6,059 nucleotides of DNA from Pirellulaceae bacterium. GTDB taxonomy: Bacteria > Planctomycetota > Planctomycetia > Pirellulales > Pirellulaceae. The stretch spans positions 1 through 6,059 of the forward strand of contig JABDKS010000407.1 in assembly GCA_013002105.1 (NCBI GenBank), in the 5' to 3' direction. Shown here in pieces: positions 1 to 6,059 of the stretch; position 1 is the stretch's first letter; the number at the start of each line of letters is the position of its first letter. A program made the translations under genes and the position numbers. The notes under the pieces were generated by a model. That model was not told the DNA's origin. It saw nothing but the letters and a program-made list of their open reading frames with translations, and made no database searches.

Positions 1-39
1 CGCACACGTTGACCCATTTCACGGCCAATCCCTAAGAGC

Positions 40-1770
40 ATGATGAGCACGAACACGATTCCCGAGACAATTGCGAGCATGAAGTCGGAGCAGCTTCCGG
101 TTCCAGAGCATAAGCTGCACGGCTGGACGCATTTCCTGGGCCTCTACGCTGGCGAGCATGTGGCGGCGACCGAGTTTGTCATCGGAGCGACGTTCGTCGC
201 ACTGGGGGCGACGACAAAAGACATCTTGATTGGACTGTTGATCGGCAACGTGCTTGCGATTTTGAGTTGGACATTGATCACGGCTCCGATCGCTGTCCAA
301 ACCCGCCTGAGTCTCTACACATATCTGCACAAGATCGCTGGGGACTCCATGACCAACCTGTACAACTGGGCGAACGTGCTGATCTTTACGGTCATCTCGG
401 CCGCGATGATCACCGTGTCATGTTCGGCGGTGCGATTGTTGTTTGGCATTCCGGCACAACTGCAGTGGTATCCGACCAACGGACTGTTCGTCTTGATCGT
501 CATGGCCGTTGGCATGATCGTTGTGCTGGTTGCCATGTACGGATTCAACGCGGTCGCCGAGTTCTCCAGTATTTGCGGCCCGTGGCTGGTGGTCATGTTC
601 ACCAGCGGTGCGTTGGTGTTGTTCCCAGCGCTCGCGGATTCGGTGCTTGGCCGGACCCAACTCTTGAGTTTTGACGACTTCATCGCGATCGGAGACCAGT
701 CCATTTGGACCGGCGTGAACAGTGAGGGAAAACCCGGGATTGGGCTTTTGGAAGTGATTGGTTTCGCATGGGCGGCCAACACGATCACGCACTTTGGTTT
801 GATCGATATGGCGTTGCTGCGTTATGCGAAACGATCCGTCTACGGCCTGTGCAGTAGTGCGGGAATGCTGTTTGGTCACTATATCGCTTGGATTGCGGCG
901 GGCATCATGGGTGCTGGGACCGCCGTGCTGCTGGAGTCCACAATCGTTGAACTTGATCCGGGCGACGTCGCGTACCGAGCGTTGGGATTGTCGGGATATG
1001 TGATCGTGATTATCGCGGGCTGGACCACGGCGAATGCGAATTTGTACCGAGCGGGATTGGCGGCCCAAGCGATCTTTTACAACCATTCTCGACGGAAGGT
1101 GACGTTGACGGTGGGCTGCTTTACGGTCGTGATCGCTTGCTTTCCGTTCGTGTTCGGCCAGATGCTACCGATGCTGACATACGCGGGGCTGCTGGTGGTT
1201 CCGGTGGGCGCGATTGTGTTTGCCGAGCATGTGATCTTTCCGCGCATCGGATTCACTCGATATTGGGCAAGGTTTCGAAAACTAACTCACAGCACGCCGG
1301 CGGTCGCGTCCTGGATCGCTGGGCTGGTGTTCGGGTTTGGGCTCAATGCCATGAACGTGATGTCGTTCTTCTATCTTTTCCTTCCGACGTGGGCTTTCAC
1401 GATCATCCTGTACACGATTCTGGCCAAGTTCTACGGTGCGGACAAAAAGTATGCGGTCGAAGAGGCGGAAGAAAGGAAGCTGAATGAAGCGATAATGGAA
1501 TTTCAAACGCAGCAGGCGATCACCGAAGGCCACCCGATTGACGATGAAACGACGATGACAAAGGTTCTGCAAGCCATCGCGTGGGCGAGCCTGGGGCTGA
1601 CTTTGATCTTGGCATTGATGACGATGTTTCGCAGTCCGGACATGATCGCGTATGAAACCAATGCGGCGATTTTCTATACTTGGGCTTTCGTGTTCACGAT
1701 TACCTATTTCGCGACCGCTTATTGGGTGCTGCGACGAAAGAAGGCATTGAATTTGCATTTGATTGAATAG
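40..1770 (+). CDS. NCS1-family (CodB-like) membrane permease
   Basis: A 576-residue polytopic inner-membrane protein, probably a cation-coupled symporter of the nucleobase:cation symporter-1 family (COG1457, cytosine/purine/allantoin type). The substrate cannot be read from the sequence. Hydrophobic segments lie roughly at residues 39-57, 61-84, 109-130, 148-168, 176-198, 233-256, 270-297, 315-335, 355-375, 378-398, 421-440 and 442-463, which gives the usual 12. After them come a charged stretch (about 464-507) and two further segments (508-530, 541-563). The best family marker is the block GWTTANANLYRAGLAAQ at about 327-343, which resembles the W-T-T-x-x-x-N-L-Y-x-x-G-L block of NCS1 transporters. 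Typical members have 420-500 residues, so this one is long. The start is a double ATG (40 and 43); AAGAG just upstream is a weak ribosome-binding site. The polyol dehydrogenase gene follows 111 bases downstream on the same strand. The family call is fairly secure; transport of a sugar alcohol is only a hypothesis from the neighbour. Confidence 0.85.
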   Translation: MMSTNTIPETIASMKSEQLPVPEHKLHGWTHFLGLYAGEHVAATEFVIGATFVALGATTKDILIGLLIGNVLAILSWTLITAPIAVQTRLSLYTYLHKIAGDSMTNLYNWANVLIFTVISAAMITVSCSAVRLLFGIPAQLQWYPTNGLFVLIVMAVGMIVVLVAMYGFNAVAEFSSICGPWLVVMFTSGALVLFPALADSVLGRTQLLSFDDFIAIGDQSIWTGVNSEGKPGIGLLEVIGFAWAANTITHFGLIDMALLRYAKRSVYGLCSSAGMLFGHYIAWIAAGIMGAGTAVLLESTIVELDPGDVAYRALGLSGYVIVIIAGWTTANANLYRAGLAAQAIFYNHSRRKVTLTVGCFTVVIACFPFVFGQMLPMLTYAGLLVVPVGAIVFAEHVIFPRIGFTRYWARFRKLTHSTPAVASWIAGLVFGFGLNAMNVMSFFYLFLPTWAFTIILYTILAKFYGADKKYAVEEAEERKLNEAIMEFQTQQAITEGHPIDDETTMTKVLQAIAWASLGLTLILALMTMFRSPDMIAYETNAAIFYTWAFVFTITYFATAYWVLRRKKALNLHLIE

Positions 1771-1881
1771 ACCCCGTTGCACTTCGCTCGGGATGTAGCG
1801 GAAGTCTTCACGACATTCGGAGTTGCTTGGAGAACGAAACTCTTTACGAGTACCGCTAGGATTGAAATCAAAGTGAAACCC

Positions 1882-3378
1882 ATGAACCAATCGATTCAAC
1901 TGAACCAGAAAAATCTTCCTTTAATCTCTAGCCAGATCGGTCGTCCCACTTACGATCGAAGCCGTCTGGAGGCGGGGATCGTGCATGTCGGCGTGGGTGG
2001 CTTTTTTCGTTCGCACGAAGCCTTTTATACGGACCAACTCATGAACGCCGAGGACGCCTCCCAGTGGGGCATTTGTGGAGTCGGCTTGCGTGAAGCAGAT
2101 CGTAAAATGGCGGCGGTGCTTGAGAGGCAAGACTATCTATACACACTGATTGTCAAACATCCGGGCGGGAAGATCGAAGACCGTGTGGTTGGATCGCTGG
2201 TGGACTTCATGCTCGGGTGCGACAATGCACAGGCGGTCATCGACCGAATGGCTAGCCCGGAAACCAAGATTGTCTCAATGACGATCACCGAAGGGGGCTA
2301 CAACGTGGACCCAAGCACCGGTGAATTCAACTTTTCTAATCCCGATGCGCAGCACGACGTGGAGAATCCTGACCAGCCGAAGTTGGTGTTTGGATACCTG
2401 ACGGCTGCCCTTCGGAAACGACGCGACAAGCGGCTTCCAGCCTTCACCATTCAGTCGTGCGATAACATTCAACACAACGGAAACTTGACTCGAAAAATGG
2501 TCCTTGGCTTTGCCCATCGACAGGACCCAGAGCTGGCGAAGTGGATTGAGAATGAAGTCTGTTTCCCCAACGCGATGGTCGATCGAATCACGCCGGTGAC
2601 AACCCCGGCAGACATCAAGTATCTCGACGATGAATTCGGACTTCGGGATGAATGGCCGGTGACTTGCGAGCCGTTTTGCCAATGGGTGATCGAAGACTCT
2701 TTTTCCGACGGCAGACCCGAATGGGAAAAGGTTGGCGCTCAGTTCGTTGCCGATGTCACTCCCTATGAAACCATGAAGCTACGGCTGCTCAATGCGGGAC
2801 ATTCTGTATTGGGAATCCTTGGCTCCATCTACGGGCACGACACCATTGACGGCTGTGTGTCCGACGAACGCTTTGCAACATTTCTGCGCCAGTTCATGGA
2901 CGTCGAAGCGACGCCAACCTTGGATGCGGTCGAAGGCGTTGACCTGGACGCCTACAAAGGCACATTGCTGGAACGATTCGCAAACCCAAACATCAAAGAC
3001 AACCTAGCGAGAATCTGTCTGGAAAGCTCAAGCAAGCTTCCCGTGTTCCTGATCCCGACGATCACGAAAAATCTTGAAAGTGGTGGCAGTATTCGATATG
3101 CGGCGTTAGTGATCGCTGCATGGTGTTATTACAGTGACAAGGGCATGGATCAACACGGCAAGCTGCTTGACATCGTGGACGAAAAGAAGGACGAATTGCA
3201 CGATGCAGCGAAAGGAACTTGCAAAGACAAACTGTCGTTCTTGAAACTAAAATCAGTCTTTGGCGATCTAGCTTCGAATGAGCCGTTTGCCAAGGTTTAT
3301 GCGCAACTGATAGACCAATTGTACGCAGACCCCGACGTGACGCTGCTAATGCGCGAGATTATCGAGAGCGAAGCTTAA
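1882..3378 (+). CDS. Mannitol 2-dehydrogenase-like polyol dehydrogenase
   Basis: A 498-residue cytoplasmic enzyme of the polyol-specific long-chain dehydrogenase family (COG0246; mannitol 2-dehydrogenase, fructuronate reductase, arabinitol dehydrogenase). It most resembles Pseudomonas fluorescens mannitol 2-dehydrogenase (493 residues; D-mannitol + NAD+ to D-fructose + NADH), as recalled from memory. Visible marks are the Rossmann loop GVGGFFRSH (37-45), C-D-N with N195, the signature FPNAMVDRITP (228-238), and catalytic K299, N304 and H307 in KLRLLNAGH. These match K295, N300, H303 and N191 of the Pseudomonas enzyme with a constant offset of four. The ATG at 1882 is preferred because its N-terminus (MNQSIQLNQKNL) lines up with that enzyme. 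The open frame extends back to a TTG at 1777, which would add 35 residues with no family resemblance. There is no clear Shine-Dalgarno sequence. The gene follows the permease and is probably co-transcribed. Mannitol itself is likely but not proven; other hexitols or pentitols remain possible. Confidence 0.9.
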   Translation: MNQSIQLNQKNLPLISSQIGRPTYDRSRLEAGIVHVGVGGFFRSHEAFYTDQLMNAEDASQWGICGVGLREADRKMAAVLERQDYLYTLIVKHPGGKIEDRVVGSLVDFMLGCDNAQAVIDRMASPETKIVSMTITEGGYNVDPSTGEFNFSNPDAQHDVENPDQPKLVFGYLTAALRKRRDKRLPAFTIQSCDNIQHNGNLTRKMVLGFAHRQDPELAKWIENEVCFPNAMVDRITPVTTPADIKYLDDEFGLRDEWPVTCEPFCQWVIEDSFSDGRPEWEKVGAQFVADVTPYETMKLRLLNAGHSVLGILGSIYGHDTIDGCVSDERFATFLRQFMDVEATPTLDAVEGVDLDAYKGTLLERFANPNIKDNLARICLESSSKLPVFLIPTITKNLESGGSIRYAALVIAAWCYYSDKGMDQHGKLLDIVDEKKDELHDAAKGTCKDKLSFLKLKSVFGDLASNEPFAKVYAQLIDQLYADPDVTLLMREIIESEA

Positions 3379-3584
3379 TCAATCTCACGATTACAATGGC
3401 CACGCAAGGCTCTTGTCGCGGGCGTCTTGGTAGTCGCATTACGATAGGCAGTTGTGGAAAGCGTTTTCTTGTCCTGCGCAAAAAAGAGTCCTTGGCCTTC
3501 CGTCGTCGAAAACGTGTTACTCTATTCGATCAACCAACAAGCATTTGTCCCTATCGTTCGATCGCCCCACTATTCCGAATCGAC

Positions 3585-4652
3585 ATGCACTTCACTAACG
3601 CGTTCCTGCTCTTTGCTGTTGTTTTTTGCGTGACGGCATTGTGCATTGGTTTCACCGATCGTGTCACTGCTGACGACAACCCCGCGGCTTTGTCGGTGCC
3701 GGTGGATGACGTTGGCACGATTAATGGCCGGATGGTCCTGCCGTCTGAGATCCCCACGTGGTTTCGAGGTGGTCAGATGTCATTCGACAAAGCGGTCGTG
3801 ATGATCGAAGGCATGTATCGAGGGCCACGCCTGAACCGGCCCGATAACTACAGCGAAATGTCGCGGGAAGAGCGTCAAGCATGGTTCGCGGAGTTTCGGA
3901 AAACCGAGGCTTACGAAAAGTATGAGAAAGAGAAGCGAGAGGCTTACGAAAACCGTCCGGTGTGGACGTTTCCTGTCGCAGAGGATGGTAGCTTTGAAGT
4001 GAAAGGGATGAAGCTGGGGCGCTACAACGTGATCCCGCTGTTTCCCCATGCTGCGGCACGCGGCAAGGAACTCACGAGTCAGTCCTGGGGTTCGGCGTTT
4101 AAGCAGATCGTGCTGAGTGACGAACGCACATCGATCGATGTCGGCAACATGGAACTGAAGCTGAAGAACGTCGTCATGCCCGGTGATATGGCACCGACAT
4201 GGCGTGCGACAGGCTACGACGGAAAGGAAATCAAATCATCCGACTTCCACGGCCAATACGTGATTCTCGACTTCTGGGCCACATGGTGCGGTCCGTGCAT
4301 CGCTGAAATCCCAAACCTCGCGAAAGTCTACGAAGAGTTCCGAGGCGACCGGCTTGAAGTCATTGGGCTAAGCATCGACGACACAATTGATTTACCAACA
4401 GGTTTCCTGCAGAAGCGTCCGTCGATTTATCGTCAGGCGTATCTTGGTCAATGGCATGACACAGAAACCACAACACGCGATTTCGGAATTCAGAGTGTTC
4501 CGTCGATCTGGCTGATCGGTCCAAGTGGTCGGGTAATCGATCGTGATTTGGCGGGTGCGAGACTTGGCGAAGCGGTTCGAGAAGCTTTGCGAAAAACGGC
4601 AGACACGAATGAAGCCGAAAGCAGTGGCGCCGCTGGCATCGGGACTAAATAA
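3585..4652 (+). CDS. Secreted TlpA/ResA-like thiol-disulfide oxidoreductase
   Basis: A 355-residue exported protein. Residues 1-29 form a signal peptide with a hydrophobic core (FLLFAVVFCVTALCIGF) and a plausible cleavage after V-T-A (A29), so it should act in the periplasm. Residues about 45-155 contain short motifs of a carboxypeptidase-regulatory-like beta-sandwich (GTINGRM at 44-50; DGSFEVKGMKLGRYNV at 134-149). A very charged, probably helical stretch (about 92-124) interrupts it. Residues about 198-338 form a TlpA-type thioredoxin fold: PGDMAPTW, DFWATWCGPC with redox cysteines 235 and 238, and the cis-proline loop SVPS with P306. The family reduces or exchanges disulfides outside the cytoplasm, for example in cytochrome c maturation; the partner here is unknown. 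The ATG at 3585 is chosen because it directly precedes the signal peptide. An in-frame ATG at 3396 would add 63 arginine-rich residues that bury it. The gene is separated by 206 bases from the dehydrogenase gene, so it probably has its own promoter. Confidence 0.9.
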   Translation: MHFTNAFLLFAVVFCVTALCIGFTDRVTADDNPAALSVPVDDVGTINGRMVLPSEIPTWFRGGQMSFDKAVVMIEGMYRGPRLNRPDNYSEMSREERQAWFAEFRKTEAYEKYEKEKREAYENRPVWTFPVAEDGSFEVKGMKLGRYNVIPLFPHAAARGKELTSQSWGSAFKQIVLSDERTSIDVGNMELKLKNVVMPGDMAPTWRATGYDGKEIKSSDFHGQYVILDFWATWCGPCIAEIPNLAKVYEEFRGDRLEVIGLSIDDTIDLPTGFLQKRPSIYRQAYLGQWHDTETTTRDFGIQSVPSIWLIGPSGRVIDRDLAGARLGEAVREALRKTADTNEAESSGAAGIGTK

Positions 4653-4716
4653 CGGGACCGCCGCCGAGCTTTGCGCCGTCGGATGCCGTCTACAACCTCA
4701 AAGAACAGCAAATTGA

Positions 4717-4776
4717 CGTGGGATAGGCTTCCAGCCTGTCGGTACCGCAAATGACAGGCTGGAAGCCTGTCCCACG
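4717..4776. repeat. Nested REP-like palindrome, possible terminator
   Basis: Two 24-base arms (4717-4740 and 4753-4776) are inverted copies with a single difference (T at 4723 against the C expected), which still pairs as G-U in RNA. They flank a 12-base loop (4741-4752) containing GGTACC. Each arm is also a small palindrome. In the right arm GACAGGCT (4753-4760) and AGCCTGTC (4764-4771) pair perfectly around GGA; in the left arm 4722-4729 and 4733-4740 do so with one wobble. The element can therefore fold as one long hairpin or as two short ones, as paired REP units do. It begins 64 bases after the thioredoxin-like stop codon and could end or stabilise that transcript, although no T-run follows. 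I recall near-identical GGGACAGGCTTCCAGCC palindromes as frequent between planctomycete genes. Confidence 0.85.
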
Positions 4777-4953
4777 AAGAAATCGCCGCGTTACTCTCCA
4801 TTCATTTCGTATTTGCCAAGCGAAATATTGACTATCAAGATAAAATTGGAAATGACTGCCGTAGAAGACCACCTCCGCGCGCACCAGAACGAGCGAAGAA
4901 ATGAATCACACAAACTTTCCCTGGCACGGTTGGTTTTCACGCTCTGTGTTGTC

Positions 4954-5273
4954 GGTTTGAACGTAGATCTAAGATGCAAGGACATCGGGACAAGGTGAAT
5001 GGAAGCTTGACTGCTACCCCGGAACAATACCGGGCAAGCATGGAAAAGATCGTTTCCCAACTTAAGAAAACCGATGCGACACTGATCTGGTGCACGCCGA
5101 CACCGGTTCCGCAATTCGAGGCCGGGCGAAAGCTGGGCGATGACATCAAGTACACCCAGATTGCCAAAACTCAGACAGCACTCATTAAGTGTACTGTCTG
5201 GATTAAAAACGAACCGTTCCGGCGATTCGACGTCGCGTGGTCGCAATGGATGTATCTGATTAACAAATACTGA
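4954..5273 (+). pseudogene. SGNH/GDSL hydrolase fragment, frameshifted and truncated
   Basis: A remnant of a planctomycete SGNH/GDSL-type esterase or lipase. The clear part is 4974-5168, reading QGHRDKVNGSLTATPEQYRA, then MEKIVSQLKKTDATLIWCTP and TPVPQFEAGRKLGDDIKY. These blocks match the middle-to-late part of family members I know from planctomycetes (typical forms are K-V-N-G-x-L, L-I-W-C-T-T-T-P-V-P and G-D-D-I-K-Y-N). Just upstream, 4954-4983 reads GLNVDLRCKD in a different phase, resembling the preceding F-N-x-G-L-x-D-L block. That implies a net loss of one base (or gain of two) near 4980. The N-terminal GDS serine block and the C-terminal D-x-x-H block are both missing, so the catalytic triad is gone. 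After K at 5168 the resemblance stops and the frame runs through unrelated residues to a TGA at 5271-5273. An ATG at 4974 could give a 99-residue peptide, but no enzyme activity is expected. Confidence 0.75.
5172..5200. repeat. Short hairpin at the hydrolase breakpoint
   Basis: Arms CAGACAGCACT (5172-5182) and AGTGTACTGTCTG (5188-5200) pair over 11 base pairs, with a two-base bulge (TA, 5192-5193) and a five-base loop. The hairpin lies four bases after the last codon that still resembles the SGNH hydrolase. It may mark the end of an inserted or excised element, or it may be a chance or minor regulatory stem. On the minus strand the stem is followed by AGTTTT, a weak terminator-like tail, but there is no minus-strand gene to end. 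Confidence 0.5.
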
Positions 5274-6059
5274 TGGCAATGAGAACTTCACAACGACTTA
5301 CGCAACGAATCGTTTTTGTGCTGTTATTCTCTGCCGGGAATTTGCTTGCAGCAGATCGCGACTTCGTGCTGAAAGTCCAGCCGTTTCTGAAAACGCACTG
5401 TGATCGCTGCCACGGCACCGAACGTGCCGAGGGTGACGTGCGGGTCGATCAACTCAATTGGGATTTGGATGACTTGGGCAGCGTCGACGATCTGCAGAAT
5501 ATCCTCGACGAAATCGTTGTTGATTCGATGCCTCCTGAAGGTGAGCCTCGCCCTGCCCCGCCAGCGTTGAAAGAGATCACTGAAGTTCTAAGCAAGCACA
5601 TTGCGGATGCCAAAAAGAAGCACAGCTCCGGTGGCGGCAAGCCGGTACGGCGGCTGACGAAGACGGAGTACGTGAACACGCTTTACGACTTGCTTGGTGT
5701 GCGTGTTGACCCGGAAGAGCTGCCCGAAGACGGCGTCGTTGGGAATTTCGATACCGACGCGACCGAACTGTACACTACGGACATGCACATCGAGAGATGT
5801 CTAGAGGTCGCCCGAGACGCCGCCAGACGTTTCATTGCCAGCCGGGATAGCGAGCCGGGGCGGAGGCAACTCCAATCCGTTTCCGCGTCCGCTAAAAAGG
5901 GAGCGTTCGCTATTTCTGCATCGAAGGTTCCTCCTGCTGGGTTCCAGATCGCACGCCTGGTTTGTTGGCAAAAAGACCCCAAAGAGGCAAAGCAAATCTT
6001 TTTTGGGCCATCCAGAAAGCCAATTTTCGAGATCACCGGCAAGCCCGATGCGCCACAAC
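5273..6059 (+). CDS. Planctomycete cytochrome c protein (PSCyt1-DUF1587), 3'-truncated by window
   Basis: The first 262 codons of an exported protein that runs off the right edge. The N-terminus (MAMRTSQRLTQRIVFVLLFS, then AGNLLA-ADRD) is a signal peptide with likely cleavage after the first or second A of LLAAD. Residues about 30-110 are a planctomycete cytochrome c domain (PSCyt1): heme motif CDRCH at 43-47 and a candidate axial methionine at M86 in DSMPPEGEPRP. A lysine- and glycine-rich linker follows. RRLTKTEYVNTLYDLLGV from about residue 126 is the start of DUF1587 (PSD3). Full-length relatives usually have 700-1000 residues, continue with DUF1595, DUF1592, DUF1588 and DUF1585, and are often followed by a DUF1552 gene; none of this is in the window. 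Function is not established; heme attachment implies electron transfer outside the cytoplasmic membrane. The ATG at 5273 overlaps the TGA of the hydrolase fragment frame; ATG 5279 is an equally good start. No Shine-Dalgarno sequence is visible. Confidence 0.9.
   Translation, partial: MAMRTSQRLTQRIVFVLLFSAGNLLAADRDFVLKVQPFLKTHCDRCHGTERAEGDVRVDQLNWDLDDLGSVDDLQNILDEIVVDSMPPEGEPRPAPPALKEITEVLSKHIADAKKKHSSGGGKPVRRLTKTEYVNTLYDLLGVRVDPEELPEDGVVGNFDTDATELYTTDMHIERCLEVARDAARRFIASRDSEPGRRQLQSVSASAKKGAFAISASKVPPAGFQIARLVCWQKDPKEAKQIFFGPSRKPIFEITGKPDAPQ

Larger units (their letters stand above)
4653..5272. other. 620-base stretch without an intact gene
   Basis: This region lies between the thioredoxin-like gene and the cytochrome gene. 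It holds a nested inverted repeat (4717-4776), a decayed SGNH hydrolase fragment (from about 4954) and a small hairpin (5172-5200). In 4653-4716 and 4777-4953 I see no gene, RNA or clear promoter. The longest frames here, including a 166-codon frame on the minus strand across 4791-5291, show no recognisable domain and run antisense to the hydrolase remnant. The short plus-strand frame 4813-4998 matters only at its 3' end, where it carries the upstream part of that remnant in another phase. Confidence 0.7.

Noticed and set aside
418..1086. Long minus-strand open frame within the permease gene
   Set aside because: It is a shadow of the permease coding frame: arginine- and histidine-rich, with no recognisable domain.
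1777..1881. TTG-initiated 35-residue N-terminal extension of the dehydrogenase
   Set aside because: The extra residues have no resemblance to the family, while the ATG at 1882 aligns with the known N-terminus of mannitol 2-dehydrogenase.
3398..3497. Imperfect inverted repeat (GGCC-AAGG-CTCTT against AAGAG-CCTT-GGCC) in the spacer after the dehydrogenase
   Set aside because: The arms are short, interrupted by bulges of one and four bases, and separated by about 70 bases, so chance pairing is likely.
3490..3520. Promoter-like TTGGCC and TACTCT boxes upstream of the TlpA-like gene
   Set aside because: The spacing is about 20 bases and both boxes are poor matches; planctomycete promoter consensus is too uncertain to call it.
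3396..3584. 63-residue N-terminal extension of the TlpA-like protein from an ATG at 3396
   Set aside because: It is arginine-rich, starts 17 bases after the previous stop codon, and would place a clear signal peptide in the interior of the protein.
4791..5291. 166-codon open frame on the minus strand
   Set aside because: It runs antisense to the hydrolase remnant and crosses the start of the cytochrome gene, with no domain, signal peptide or typical composition.

Overview
The window looks like chromosomal DNA of a marine planctomycete close to Rhodopirellula or related Pirellulaceae. The basis is a secreted c-type cytochrome fused to planctomycete-specific domains at the right edge, a remnant of a planctomycete-type SGNH hydrolase, a TlpA-like secreted thioredoxin, weak or absent Shine-Dalgarno sequences, and a nested palindrome of a kind I recall as common between planctomycete genes. 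The assignment comes from recognised sequence style, not from a database search.

Layout, all on the + strand. (1) 40-1770 encodes an NCS1-type (CodB-like) membrane permease with an unusual C-terminal extension. (2) 1882-3378 encodes a long-chain polyol dehydrogenase closely resembling NAD-dependent mannitol 2-dehydrogenase, with all catalytic residues present. The two genes are 111 bases apart with no convincing terminator between them, so they may form a transport-plus-oxidation unit. (3) 3585-4652 encodes a secreted TlpA/ResA-like thioredoxin-fold protein with an N-terminal beta-sandwich-like region. (4) 4653-5272 has no intact gene. It holds a 60-base nested inverted repeat just after gene 3, a featureless stretch, and a decayed SGNH/GDSL hydrolase fragment that has a frameshift at one end and breaks off next to a hairpin. 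(5) From 5273 to the window edge runs the start of a large secreted planctomycete cytochrome c protein (PSCyt1 plus DUF1587/PSD3), cut off by the window end.

Functionally, the first pair suggests uptake and oxidation of a small carbohydrate-like or nitrogenous solute. The thioredoxin and cytochrome proteins both act outside the cytoplasmic membrane, but nothing here proves they work together. I see no CRISPR array, tRNA, rRNA or complete mobile element. I also found no convincing undescribed multi-gene system. The most informative non-coding or broken features are the nested palindrome and the degraded hydrolase with the hairpin at its breakpoint.
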